This document shows positions 48,645-59,399 of a DNA stretch of 64,000 bases, in pieces. The notes under the pieces were generated by a model. It saw nothing but the letters and a program-made list of their open reading frames with translations, searched no databases and had not been told where the DNA came from. The stretch spans positions 6,578,219 through 6,642,218 of the forward strand of contig CM022676.1 of assembly GCA_012295275.1 (NCBI GenBank). Direction: 5' to 3'. The translations under genes and the position numbers were made by a program. Within the stretch, counting starts at the first letter, position 1; each line of letters begins with the position of its first letter. Source of the stretch: Chrysomallon squamiferum (lineage: Eukaryota; Mollusca; Gastropoda; Neomphalida; Peltospiridae).

Positions 48645-49350
48645 CTTTCGACGACCATAATACCTCTCTAGTTATAACAGAAATCTCTGGTGTATTGTAT
48701 CATGTTTTCATCAGTCCAGTACAATGACTGGGTATCATCTACTTCTATCACAGTTCAAAGCTTTACTTTAGATGCCATAATACCTCTAGTTATAACAGAA
48801 ATCTCTGGTGTATTGTATCATGTTTTCATCAGTTCAGTACAATGACTGTGTAGCATCTACTTCTGTCATAGTTAAAAAAGCTTTACTTTAGATGTCATAA
48901 TACTTCTAGTTATAATCTCTGGTGTATTCTATCACATTCTGCATCAATCCAGTCTGGATATCATCTGCTTCTACAATAGCTGAACATTTTGCTTCAGACG
49001 TCATAATATATGTAGTTATAATAGAATCTTTGATATCATTTTTTTTTTCAACAGTCCAGAACAATGCCATAATATCATCTACATCTCTGATAGTTCAAAG
49101 TTTTGTTTTCTAAGTCATATTTCATATAGTAGAATCTTGGTTGTGTCGTATAAAATTTTCATCAGTCCAGTACAATATCTAGAAATCAAGTCTATCATGT
49201 GACATTTTCAACAGTCCAGTAAAACTTTGAGTATCATCTACGTCTGTCACAGTTCAAAGTTTGGTTTTATAAGTCATAATATATCTAGTTTCCATCATTC
49301 CATACATAAACTGGATATCATATAGTTCTTCCATAGTTCAAAGTTTTGGT
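48645..49350. repeat. Tandem repeat, about 117-bp unit, about 6 copies
   Basis: agtccagtacaatgactggg + tatcatctacttctatcaca + gttcaaagctttactttaga + taatacctctagttataaca units start near 48716, 48833, 48946, 49053, 49211 and 49305. The first two are nearly identical and later ones are degenerate. Confidence 0.85.
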
Positions 49351-49439
49351 ACTGCAGGCAGATAACCCACTTCAACAGTGAAGAAACTAATCATATATGT
49401 AGTTTTGGACCACTCACTTCATATCTCCATTCCCCCCCC

Positions 49440-49505
49440 CTTAGACCATTTGATCCTGAAAACCACAGCATTCAAAACAAACACTCTTGCCATTACGGCG
49501 AAATG
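49440..49505 (-). mobile_element. tRNA-derived SINE head (degenerate)
   Basis: On the minus strand TGGCAAGAGTGTTTG (box A-like) precedes CAGGATCAAATGG (box B-like) with tRNA-like spacing. The acceptor stem is not preserved, so a SINE relic is more likely than a tRNA gene. Confidence 0.4.
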
Positions 49506-49740
49506 AAGCCTAATAAGCAGACAAGAGAAATTAAGAGAAAATTAAATTGTGTTTCTACCTACGAGATATCGATTTCTACACAACTACTGTACACACAATA
49601 ATCACCAATATTAACCAGCTCCAAATTGCACTGTTCTCTGACAATGCAAAGTTTTCACAGGAATTAAGACTTTTAGTGGGCCCACAGGAGGTTGGAGTAT
49701 TCATTGTTTAGGAAAGAGGCCAATAAATAAAAATTATTAA
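49506..49740. other. Repeat-free island
   Basis: Balanced sequence with a palindromic gagatatcgatttc and ggaggttggagtat. No gene is recognised; it could be a conserved non-coding element. Confidence 0.25.
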
Positions 49741-49854
49741 GAAACAAAGAAAAGGAAATGGTCAAGGCCGAATATAGTTAGATGTTTGGTTTACGTTTTG
49801 TTTTGTTTATAGTATTTGGTTACGTTTATTTTTATTGTAAAATCTTTTATTAAT

Positions 49855-50245
49855 ACTAGTACTACAACTATTACTACTACTACTACTACTACAGCTGTAC
49901 TAGTACAACCTTTTTCATTAGCAACTCCATACCTATTATTCTACAGCAAATAATACATATTAAATAAATAAATAGATAAATAAAATACATAAATAAATAA
50001 AATAATAAAATAAATAAATAAACACATAATTAAAGAAAATAACTAAATAAATATAAAAAAAAAAAAAAAATAAAAAAAAAAAATAAATAAATAAATAAAT
50101 AAATAAAAACAGAATTAAAAATGCAGATTACAACTCCACCTACAACTACTGCTACTGCAGCTTCTACTACATCTACGTTAATTAACCAAGAGTACAAATA
50201 ATAATGAAAGAAATAAAAATAAAAATAAATAAATAAATAATATTC
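49855..50245. repeat. CTA triplets and AAAT tetramers
   Basis: ctactactactact near 49869-49893 and 50140-50175 flank a long AAAT/A-rich region (49955-50110). Confidence 0.85.
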
Positions 50246-50830
50246 TTTAAAACAAATGAATATACATTTCTGGTGTGTATTTATGTGTGTGTGTATTTGT
50301 ATGAGTATGTATATATGTAAATGAGTGTTTTTATTTCTTTGTGTGTTTGTATGAGTAGGTGTTAGTATGTATATTTTTCTGCTTATATATTATTTGTGAG
50401 TATGTGAGTGTATACATGTCTTGTTTTAATTTATAGTTATACATACAAATATTTGTTATATTTCAGTATATTGTTGAAAAGATGTACAGCATATTTTTTT
50501 GGCTTCCTTTTAATATATTTAAAAAAATAAAATAAAATAAAATAATAATAATAAAATAAAATAGAATAAAAACCAAGAACAAAAAAGAAACAAAATAAAA
50601 AATAAAAAACCTTCCAAAAACATCTCTAAGCCCAGACATTATATTAAGTCTGTCTCCTTTGATTATTAATAATACCCAACACTAAAGCAAACATGTTTTT
50701 TTTTTTTTTCAAATATAATTCCACAGCTAACTAAGAACCTGACATTTCAAATCATCTCAGTTTTTTTTTCTTTTCTATCTTCTTTTTTTTAAGCTACATA
50801 TTATTGATTATATAACAGCTTTATATGGCA
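50246..50830. other. GT-interrupted and A-rich sequence, no gene seen
   Basis: Loose tgtgtatgtgtg words at 50270-50420 and AAAAT pentamers at 50520-50615. Confidence 0.6.
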
Positions 50831-50834
50831 CATT

Positions 50835-51005
50835 TTGTGCTAGGTATTAATAGCCTGCTGTGTTAATGTTACCGTATATTTGGTTAATTCCGTGATTTTT
50901 ACAACAGCTCTTCGTAAAGTAATGGGTTTTGTTCGTGACTGGATGCAGTCGACGACACAATCACTGTCCGCTTTCTGTCATCACTCACGTTGTTGCTGCT
51001 GATGA
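50835..51005. promoter_or_regulatory. Repeat-free island, possible conserved non-coding element
   Basis: Mixed sequence with homeodomain-type words (ggtattaatagc, tgttaatgtt, ttggttaattccg) and GC-richer ggatgcagtcgacgacac. It directly precedes a minisatellite. Regulatory role is speculative. Confidence 0.3.
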
Positions 51006-51625
51006 TAAAACATTAAATTTCAAACTGAATAGAGACTTATGTCTGTAGAGCTACTTATAAAATGTTAAATTTCAAACTGAAAAGAGAGTTATGTCTGTAG
51101 AGCTACTTATAAAATGTTAAATTTCAAACTGAATAGAGACTTATGTTTGTAGAACTACTTATAAAATGCTAAATTTCAAACTGAATAGAGACTTATGTCT
51201 GTAGAGCTACTTATAAAATGTTAAATTTCAAACTGAATAGAGACTTATGTCTGTAGAACTACTTATTAAATTTCAAACTGAACATAGACTTATAAAATGT
51301 ACACTACTTATAAAATGTTAAATTTCAAACTGAACAGAGACTTATAAAATGTACACTACTTATAAAATGTTAAATTTCAAACTGAACAGAGATTTATAAA
51401 ATCTACACCACTTATAAAATGTTAAATTTCAAACTGAATATAGACTTATAAAATGTACACTACTTATAAAATGTTAAATTTCAAACTGAACATAGACTTA
51501 TAAAATGTACACTACTTATAAAATGTTAAATTTCAAACTGAAGAGAGACTTAGGTCTGTACACTACTTATAAAATGTTAAATTTCAAACTGGAAAGATTC
51601 TTAGGTCTGTACACTACTTATAAAT
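51005..51625. repeat. Minisatellite, about 56-bp unit, about 11 copies
   Basis: cttataaaatgttaaatttc + aaactgaatagagacttatg + tctgtagagcta units. In the second half the spacer changes to ttataaaatgtacactac, showing two sub-families arranged in blocks. Confidence 0.9.
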
Positions 51626-51899
51626 TTTAATTTTTATTATTATTTTTTTTTTATAGCAGAAAGATAGATTAATTTACATTAAAAAAAATAAAATATTTAT
51701 TGTTTTGACTTACTGTAATAAAACAGAAATGATAATGCCACATTTATATTAAAATTTATTTATTTATTTGTTTTGGTTTGTCTAGGATTATTTCAATATG
51801 GGTGGTTTGTTTTATTGTTTTATTTTAGTATTTTATTTGTTTTACTTACCATAAAACTGATAGATATAAATCTAGGTGTACCTAAATTGAAAAGTAGAT

Positions 51900-52135
51900 T
51901 TGTTTCTGTATGTCTGAGTGTGTGTGCATGGGCTTGTGTGTATATGTGTGTGTATAAGTGATTATGTCTGAGTGTATGTGTATATGTCTGTGTGTTTTTG
52001 TGTATGTGTGTGTTTTTGTGTATGTGTGTGTTTGTGTGTATGTATTTTTGTATTGATGAATGTGTTTATACTGTATGTGTTTTATGTGTTTATACTGAAT
52101 GTGTGTGTGTGTAAGCTTTGCTTTCTTTCTTTCTT
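51900..52135. repeat. GT-rich interrupted repeat
   Basis: tgtatgtgtgtgtttttgtg-type units of about 22 bases, then tgtgtttatactgaatgtg duplicates near 52060-52105. Confidence 0.75.
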
Positions 52136-52379
52136 TAATTTTTAAAAACATTTTTCTTATTAAAAGAACCTCAAATTAAAACAACACAGATTTCCTCTGA
52201 CACATGACTGGAATTTAAAATTCATGCATCTGAATTTGAAATGGATTTTTAACAATGGAAGACAAACAACACATGAGTCAGATATGTTATTCATTTTGTT
52301 TAGCAATTAATTCACCAAACTGTAATTCCACAAAATGTCAAGCAGAATTTAAAAAAGGAAAACAATTTTTATATTAATT

Positions 52380-52540
52380 TTTTTTTTTTTTTTTTCATTA
52401 TGATCTGAATCATAAGGCAATAAAAATGTCAACTAACTTTTTAAAAAACTTAACATAAATGTAAATTAATTTTCTTTTCTTCAAAACTATTTGAATCAAA
52501 ACCTGGAAAAGGTGTAATGTAGTAGAAGTCTGTGCACGCA

Positions 52541-52578
<38 letters not shown>

Positions 52579-52600
52579 TGTGTGTGTGTGTGTGTGTATT
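52380..52600. repeat. Poly(T) and (GT)n
   Basis: T run at 52378-52395 and GT tract at 52543-52598. Confidence 0.9.
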
Positions 52601-54040
52601 TTATTACATAATCAACTGAATGATAAACATGCAAAAATGTCAGAAAGAATTAAAAACTTCTTTGTTTGCATAAATTAATTTTATTTAACCCACTGATTTA
52701 TAAAAAGAAAAAAGTGTCAATCGGTTTTTTAATAAAATTAATGTAAACAGAAGTTGATTTTGTTATGTTGCCTAACCTCAGTATCATAATAGAATTAATA
52801 ATAGAAACAATCAAATAAACAAAAATAAAAAAACCATAATAAATCTGAAAACAAAATGTTTCAACATAGAGAATTAATATTTAAAATAAGAAAAAACAAA
52901 AAAGAATGAATAAATAAATAAATAAATAAATAATAAATAAACAAACCAGTTAATAAATAAATAAATAAATACTTTAAACTGTGACTATAATGAAATGTCA
53001 ACCACATTGAAAAAAACAAAACAATCTTAATAATTTAATTTTACATGGCATTTAAGTCTCAAAATCACAATAAAACCAATTGTCCATTAAACTTTTTAAT
53101 TTGAGCAGCAACACTATCATGAGGATTGTGTACAAATTTGATTATGCATATTAAAAATTAAAAAATTATTATTACTAACTGACAAACTAACAAACATAAC
53201 ATAATGATTGAAAAACAATTGAAAACAACAAAAAAACAAACAACAGCAAGAAGTAGCTAAAGTGTTTTATTGTCAGTTTGAAACATTTGAATTGTAATAA
53301 ATAGAACATCAAGTAGACTTCTAAATCCTACTTATATACAGTTTTGTTTTTATTGGGCTTGTAATTCTGTAAATGTTAATAAAACTGATGCATTTTGATC
53401 AACTAGTTAAATATCTGAATTGCAACAAATAAAACAGATTTAAAAAAAAAGAACAACAAAAAAACACAACAAATTACCAAAATTTTTACAGATAAAAAAC
53501 AACAATAACCAACTACATAGATAAATAAAACAAACAACAAAAAAACCGAAATCATATAATAAAAGAAACCCCCCCCAAAAAAAACTATGCAGATATATTA
53601 AAAAAAAAAAAATACAAAAACAAAACAACAATATAGGAAGATATTAATTTTTTTTTTTTTTTAAAAATAACAAATACACCAAACTGCCAAACAATGCAGA
53701 TATTTAAAAAAAAAAAAAAATAAAAACAATTTTATAGATAGATAGATTGAAAAAGATAATAATAAAAAAAAAAAAAAAAAAAAAAAGCTCTATAGACAAA
53801 TTAAACTTAATCCATTATAACAAAACCAGTTTGGGTCCCAAATGCAAAATTTTTCACTTGTTGCCGTATTCACATCTGCTGTCTGAAAAATTGATTTTTT
53901 TTTTATATCTTTTTCTCCATTTTCAAACATTGTTAGTCTGTAGCGTATCTAAATACAGTGTCACAACCTTCCATTGATCTGTTTTCACCAGGCTTCATAA
54001 TTATTTTATTAAATCCATATTCGTTTGGCTGTTTCTTTCA
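52600..54040. other. A-rich sequence, no gene seen
   Basis: Very A-rich with AAAT (52910-52970), poly(A) (53764-53786) and C8-containing homopolymers near 53570. The minus-strand Phe-rich frame at 53440-53631 is compositional. Confidence 0.7.
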
Positions 54041-54044
54041 TATT

Positions 54045-54745
54045 TTATACGACTGAGGTACTTTGAGGTAAAATTTATTGACATTATGTGTAGGCTGTTA
54101 TATTAATGCTTCGAGAAATTTGACTAAATTTCATTAATTTATATGTAGGTTGTTTTATTAATATTATAAGAAAGATGGCTAAATATATATATTAATATAT
54201 ATATATATAGGATATTTTAGTAATATTATAAGAAATTTGATTAAATTTGATTAATGTGTTACAGGATGTTATAATAATATTATAGTAATATTATAAATAA
54301 ATTTAGTTAAATTTTATTAATGTGTTTATAGGTTGTTATATTAATATTATAAGAAATTTGACCAAATTTTATTAATATATAACTAGGTTATTTTATTTAC
54401 ATTATTAGTAATTTCACTAGATCATTCTATAAATTTATATAAACTTACATTAATATTATAATTTTTTTTTTTTATTAAATTTTATTAATGTGTGGTTGTG
54501 TGTGTGTGTAAATATATATATAAAAGCTGTTATATTATGAGAAATTTGACAAAATGCTATTAATGTCTATATAGGCTATTTTATTAATATTATTAGTAAT
54601 TTTATCAGATTTTATTAATATATATGTAGGTTTTTATATTATATAAAAAGAAAAACAGCTCTAAATTTTATTAATGTATAAATAGGTTATTATATTACTA
54701 CTATAAAAAATTAGACTCAATTTTATTAACAATTATATAGACTGT
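54045..54745. repeat. Degenerate tandem repeat, about 60-65-bp unit, about 10 copies
   Basis: aatttgactaaattttatta + atgtgtatataggttgttat + attaatattataaga units recur across the whole interval with many changes. Confidence 0.75.
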
Positions 54746-54779
54746 TAGGTTAATATTAGGAAAGTGATTGTTTTGTTTT

Positions 54780-54833
54780 TCAACAACAACAACAATAATA
54801 ATACTAATTGTGATTATGATGGTGACAATGATA

Positions 54834-54872
<39 letters not shown>

Positions 54873-54995
54873 AATGATACCATTAATATTACTAGTATTA
54901 GTACCACCACAATTACTACTACTGTTACTACTGCTAATAATAATATTAATGATAAGGATGACAATGATAGTGATTACAGTAATGATGATAATGAT
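54780..54995. repeat. AAT/ACA/CTA/GAT triplet repeats
   Basis: AAT core at about 54834-54869 with mixed triplets either side. Confidence 0.9.
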
Positions 54996-55344
54996 ATATT
55001 TGAAATAAAAATGTAATTTTTTTCAGTATCTATAATCAGACTGTTACAGATCTATTTTAACTGCTTTGGCTGCAGTTATTTGGAATTAGTCATAAATAAA
55101 ACTGACATTAAGCAATAAAATCAATAAAGAGAACACATTAAACATACAGCCTACAGTATTGTTTGGTTGTTAATAACAGAGAGAAAGTTAGATAGATAGA
55201 TTGATGGATAGACAGATAAGTACAAAAAGAGAGAGGCACTACATGTAAAAATTAATTTACCACATGTAAGTGAATGAGTAATAAAGGATAACCAAATTAG
55301 ATGTAAATATCCTCCCTTCCCCACAAATTCCTTTCGTGCTTATC

Positions 55345-55615
55345 CAGTGATTAATACTATATCTTATAATACTTGTCCAAGGATCACTATTGAATATCAT
55401 GCTTGTCTATGGATCAGTACTACAGCCATTATACTTGTCCATGGATCATTAGTGAGTCATATCATATTTGTTCACAGATCTATACTGAATCATACCCTAC
55501 TCGTCTGTGGATTAGTACTGTATCATATCTTGTCTGTTTGTGGATCAGTATTGAATTATATCATACTTGTCCATGGATTAGTAGCGAGTCGTAATCATGG
55601 TTGTCCATATACTTT
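55345..55615. repeat. Minisatellite, about 33-bp unit, about 8 copies
   Basis: tactgaatcatatcatactt + gtccatggatcag units, moderately diverged. Two open frames across it are repeat translations. The unit also occurs at 46.63-46.69 kb. Confidence 0.85.
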
Positions 55616-56320
55616 TGACTACTGAGTGATGAGGGGTCCATTATTTGTGATGCAAAGGACACACAAATACATAACATGACATTTCAGAAACTTTATTTTC
55701 AAGAAGAAGCTGAGAAGTCTTTTTAAACCCAATTAAACTTAGTTCTGACAACAAAATCAATATACTGACAATCAAAAAAAAACCCAACAACTATCTCTAC
55801 AGAAGTCTATTATTTTTCACTGAAACCCAATAAACAAAATGAAAGAAAGAAAGAAAAAAAAAAAACAACAACAACAAAAAAATCACCTATTACATAGAAA
55901 CGCAATAAAGAAAATTTAAAAAAAAAAAAAAAAAATAATAAAATGAACCTCCATTAAATTCCACAGAGTTTGTTTGATTAAAAAGTGTATATAAATCATG
56001 TTGTCAGCTACAAATACAGTTTCTTATCACAAAGTGATCAACTGTAGGAGATGACACTAATTGTTGCATGCTCCAGGGAGAAATTTAATCGAGGCAGATG
56101 TTCTCAGGACTGGAGAGATCTCCAGATAAATTTAGACTGTGTAATGTCTTGGTGGGATGATCTCAGTCAAAGTTCTGTTTAAAAATAAGTTAATATTTAG
56201 CCGTTTGAGTTGTGTATTAATTTTTTCACAAGTGATTAATATTTTAACACGTTCAACTTCAGTTCAAATTTTATATACCTTTATTAGTTTACAGTATTCC
56301 TTATTAATTTTTTTTTTTCT
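55616..56320. other. Mixed sequence, no gene seen
   Basis: A poly(A)-rich stretch at 55850-55940 and a repeat-free, more balanced part at 55960-56170. No exon could be supported. Confidence 0.5.
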
Positions 56321-56324
56321 ACTC

Positions 56325-56637
56325 ATTCTAATAATAATAATAATAATAAAAAATAACAGCAACAACAATATGTTAATGATAATAATGATGATGATGATGA
56401 TGATAATAGCAAAAATTGTAACATGTTAATAATAACAACAGTAGTGTGGTAATGATAATGATAGTAAAAACAACAAGTACTGTTACTACTGCTACTACTA
56501 CATTGACAACAACAACAAAAATATTTAATTACTTATAGAAAACATATTTTACTACTAATGAAGTATGCTAGTGATATAGAGACCCATCAAATTGTACTGC
56601 TACAACAACTATTATTATCAGTAACAAAAATAATAAC

Positions 56638-56674
<37 letters not shown>

Positions 56675-56992
56675 GTTACAACAACAACAACAACAACTTA
56701 ACAATAACAACGACAATAGTTTATTTATTTTGGAAAACAATCTTTGCTAATCATGAAGTATGCTAGTGATATAAAGTTATATGAACCCTGTCATTAATCA
56801 TTTTAATCTACTAGAACTATTTCTGTTACTACAACTACAACTACTGCTTCTACTACTACCACCACCACTACTGCTACTAATATTAATAATAATGATGGTA
56901 CTGTTAATAACAGTGATAATAACAGCAACAACAACAGCAATAATAATAATAATAATAATATTATAATGAAGATGATGATAATGTTAATAATT
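56325..56992. repeat. Triplet-repeat cluster (AAT, ACA, CTA, GAT)
   Basis: Interrupted triplets at 56328-56410, 56575-56725 and 56815-56985. The sentence 'actaatgaagtatgctagtgatata' type occurs twice (about 56553 and 56747), showing a duplication of roughly 190 bases inside the cluster. Confidence 0.85.
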
Positions 56993-57002
56993 GTTTAACC
57001 CT

Positions 57003-57023
57003 GCTTTTAATTCTATTTTTCAG
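57003..57023 (+). promoter_or_regulatory. Strong splice acceptor before the acylated-protein exon
   Basis: gcttttaattctatttttcag is a near-ideal polypyrimidine-CAG acceptor 123 bases before the start codon. It implies at least one upstream 5' non-coding exon. Between it and the ATG (57119-57146) atttcaaa is repeated three times. Confidence 0.7.
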
Positions 57024-57146
57024 ATAGTGGATCAAAGAGAGACTAAAAGAAAGAACAAATTTTTTTAATAATAAAACAAAAAATAAAAATAATAACAAGA
57101 AAGGAAAAAAAGGAAATCTTAAATTTCAAAATTTCAAAATTTCAAA

Positions 57147-59399
57147 ATGGGAAACTTGTGCTCAGGATCGAAACAAGCCAAAAAGGAGGCTGCGGAGGAC
57201 AACATGATCTACGAGAAAAAACCGAAAGACGAAAGTGCTCCTTCTGACCAGCCACCAGAGGGAGCCACTGCCGAAGCAGGGAAGGAAGGGGAAGGTAATG
57301 CGGACGACTCTCCGACAAAGTCTATAGCAGAAAAAAATGCCGAGACTCGCGAGAGTTGGATGGCTGGGGCGCAGAAGTTGATAGACGAATCAGCGACAAG
57401 AGAAATCCAAGCCAAGAGTCAGAAGATTCACGAGAGCTTGGCTCAGAAGGCCAAACAGGCAGAACAGGACCTCGCAGAGGCTGGCGAGGAAGTCAAGGAC
57501 GAAGTCGCCGAGGCTGGCGAGAAGGTTAAAGACGACGTGATTGCTAAAGTGGAAGAAGTGAAAGACGATGTGACCCAGAACGTCAAAGAGACAATTGAGA
57601 AAGTCAAAACAGAAGTGACAACCAAAGGTGAGGAGATTCAAGCCAGTATAGGCGGCTTTGTTAAAGGGGTCACAGACCAGGGGAAAGCAGCTGCTGCTGA
57701 AACTGCTGTTGCGGTTGAAGATGTTAAAGTAGGAATTGAAGAAGAGGCAGCAAAAACAAAGGACAAGGCCGAGTCCGTAGCTGAGACTGTGACCACACAG
57801 GTGTCTGAAAAGGTTGACGATGTTCAAGCAGCTGCTGCTGCTGGTGTTGAGAAGGTTGAAAGTAAAGTCGATGAAGTGTCAACACAAGTTGCTGACAAAG
57901 CAGAAGAAGTGAAAAAAGAAGGAGAGGAGTTGAAAACCTCTGTTCAGTCAAGCATAGCTCAACAAACTGAAAAGGCTGAGACTCGGGTAACAGAATTAAC
58001 CGAGTCAGCTGAAGAAAAAATGAAAAATGTTGCAGCTGAAGTAGAATCAAAGAAAGAAGAGGTGGTGGCTGGCGTGGCCGCCGCCAAAACAGAAATAGAA
58101 TCTTCTGTCGACCAGCAGAAGGAAAACTTACAAAATGTAATCTCCGAGGCTTCACAAAAGGTGGAACATACCAAAGAAGAAATAACCTCAACCACACAGG
58201 ACATGAAGGATAAAGCAGAGCAAAGTGTGAAAAATGTCATCGAAGATGTAGGGTCGGAGGTCGATGCTAAAAGCCAGGTAATCGAATCATCAGTTGATAG
58301 GATTAGTGACGAAGTTAATCAAGCAGGCAAGGCTGTAGGTGAAGCTGCCACTCAGAAAGCAGAGAATGTCAAAACCGCTACCCAGGAAATTGTTGAATCA
58401 GGTGAAAAGAAAATTAATGAAAATATTTCTGCTGCAGAAGAAAATCTTGCCTCTGCAGCATCGGAAATTAAAGAGAAAGCTTCCGAAAGTTTTCCCGTCC
58501 CACCACCTCCGTATTCAGGAGATGAGTACAAATTTGATCAGATTATAGAAGATCTTGATAAGAGTAAACCCACGTCAGCGGAGTTAGCCGAAGAGTTGTC
58601 GAACATCGCAACACCCGTTTCCATAGATCGACAAAACTCCGAGCTGGAAAATGTTCAGCGGGAACAAATTGAGGTGAAGAAGAAGAGCGAATTCAAAGTG
58701 TCTGCCGAAGATTTCATGAAAGACCTTCCCTCAGAGCTTCCACCTCCACCTCCACCACCACCAGAATACAACCAGGAAGATCCCATCGTCAAGGACTTCG
58801 TTTCCGACCTCATAGAAACGGCAAAGTCGGCCGTGACAACGTCCGATTTCCTCGGCTCTTCCGTGGATGCTGAGCCGTCCAGTGAAAACCTGCCGGCTCC
58901 GAGTTCTGACCTGATGGATTTCACCGAGAAAAGTGGAGAACCGAGCACCCAGCAGGAAAAGAAGGGCAACGAAAACCAGACGAGGGCCGAAGACAACATG
59001 ATAGAACACATCGCCAGTCAGGTCACCTCGCAGGTAGTCGAGGAGGCAATGAAAATAGTCGCGGCAGACAGTGGAAACAATCCCGGATCTGACCAGTCGG
59101 AACAGGACATGAGTGGATCCATGTCCTCGACTTCGCCCACTGGGAGTCTTCAGTCTCCTGCCAACGAAAAGCGCCAGTTGCTGAAAGCAACCTCAGCGAT
59201 GCTGAGAAGATTCAGCAAATGGCTGACGGAGACTCTGGGAGTGAGGTGGATCCTCCTGGTCTCCTGGTTAACAGTGTCGAAGGAAAAGAAAATAGCAGCA
59301 GCTTGCCAGTTAATCCCAGTGTTAATGGAAATGCAGATCCCTCTTCAGAAACTGTCGCAAAGTTGTCTGAACAAGAAACTGCTGCCTCATCATCGGTAG
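57147..59399 (+). CDS. Unrecognised N-acylated amphipathic-helix protein with PPxY motifs and AKAP-like helices
   Basis: A single open exon of 750 codons, with composition far less AT-rich than the flanks. I do not recognise the family. Residues 1-6 are MGNLCS: Gly2 with Ser6 fits the N-myristoylation rule and Cys5 is a likely palmitoylation site, so plasma-membrane anchoring is inferred. Residues about 75-445 are acidic, Ala/Val/Lys/Glu-rich helix with clear 11-residue repeats (EEVKDEVAEAG, EKVKDDVIAKV and EEVKDDVTQNV at 114-146), as in LEA, apolipoprotein and synuclein-type lipid-binding helices. PPxY motifs lie at 453-456 and 538-541 (the second after a run of eight prolines). Amphipathic helices at about 547-563 (IVKDFVSDLIETAKSAV) and 619-638 (IEHIASQVTSQVVEEAMKIV) resemble PKA-anchoring helices. 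After codon 675 the frame becomes basic and hydrophobic, unlike the rest, while the -1 frame continues the acidic style to a stop at 59423-59425 (84 residues). A one-base deletion near 59166-59171, or a real alternative end, is likely. Confidence 0.85.
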   Translation: MGNLCSGSKQAKKEAAEDNMIYEKKPKDESAPSDQPPEGATAEAGKEGEGNADDSPTKSIAEKNAETRESWMAGAQKLIDESATREIQAKSQKIHESLAQKAKQAEQDLAEAGEEVKDEVAEAGEKVKDDVIAKVEEVKDDVTQNVKETIEKVKTEVTTKGEEIQASIGGFVKGVTDQGKAAAAETAVAVEDVKVGIEEEAAKTKDKAESVAETVTTQVSEKVDDVQAAAAAGVEKVESKVDEVSTQVADKAEEVKKEGEELKTSVQSSIAQQTEKAETRVTELTESAEEKMKNVAAEVESKKEEVVAGVAAAKTEIESSVDQQKENLQNVISEASQKVEHTKEEITSTTQDMKDKAEQSVKNVIEDVGSEVDAKSQVIESSVDRISDEVNQAGKAVGEAATQKAENVKTATQEIVESGEKKINENISAAEENLASAASEIKEKASESFPVPPPPYSGDEYKFDQIIEDLDKSKPTSAELAEELSNIATPVSIDRQNSELENVQREQIEVKKKSEFKVSAEDFMKDLPSELPPPPPPPPEYNQEDPIVKDFVSDLIETAKSAVTTSDFLGSSVDAEPSSENLPAPSSDLMDFTEKSGEPSTQQEKKGNENQTRAEDNMIEHIASQVTSQVVEEAMKIVAADSGNNPGSDQSEQDMSGSMSSTSPTGSLQSPANEKRQLLKATSAMLRRFSKWLTETLGVRWILLVSWLTVSKEKKIAAACQLIPVLMEMQIPLQKLSQSCLNKKLLPHHR

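Noticed and set aside
57024-57050. Direct splicing of the SPA17 exon (phase 1) to the 57-kb exon
   Set aside because: The joined frame reads DSGSKRD and then stops before the MGNLCS start; the 57-kb exon carries its own acylation start and looks like a separate gene.
57390-58240. Minus-strand frames of 145, 157 and 93 codons opposite the acylated-protein gene
   Set aside because: Shadows of the real exon; their Ser/Leu/Phe/Cys composition is the complement of Glu/Ala/Lys codons.
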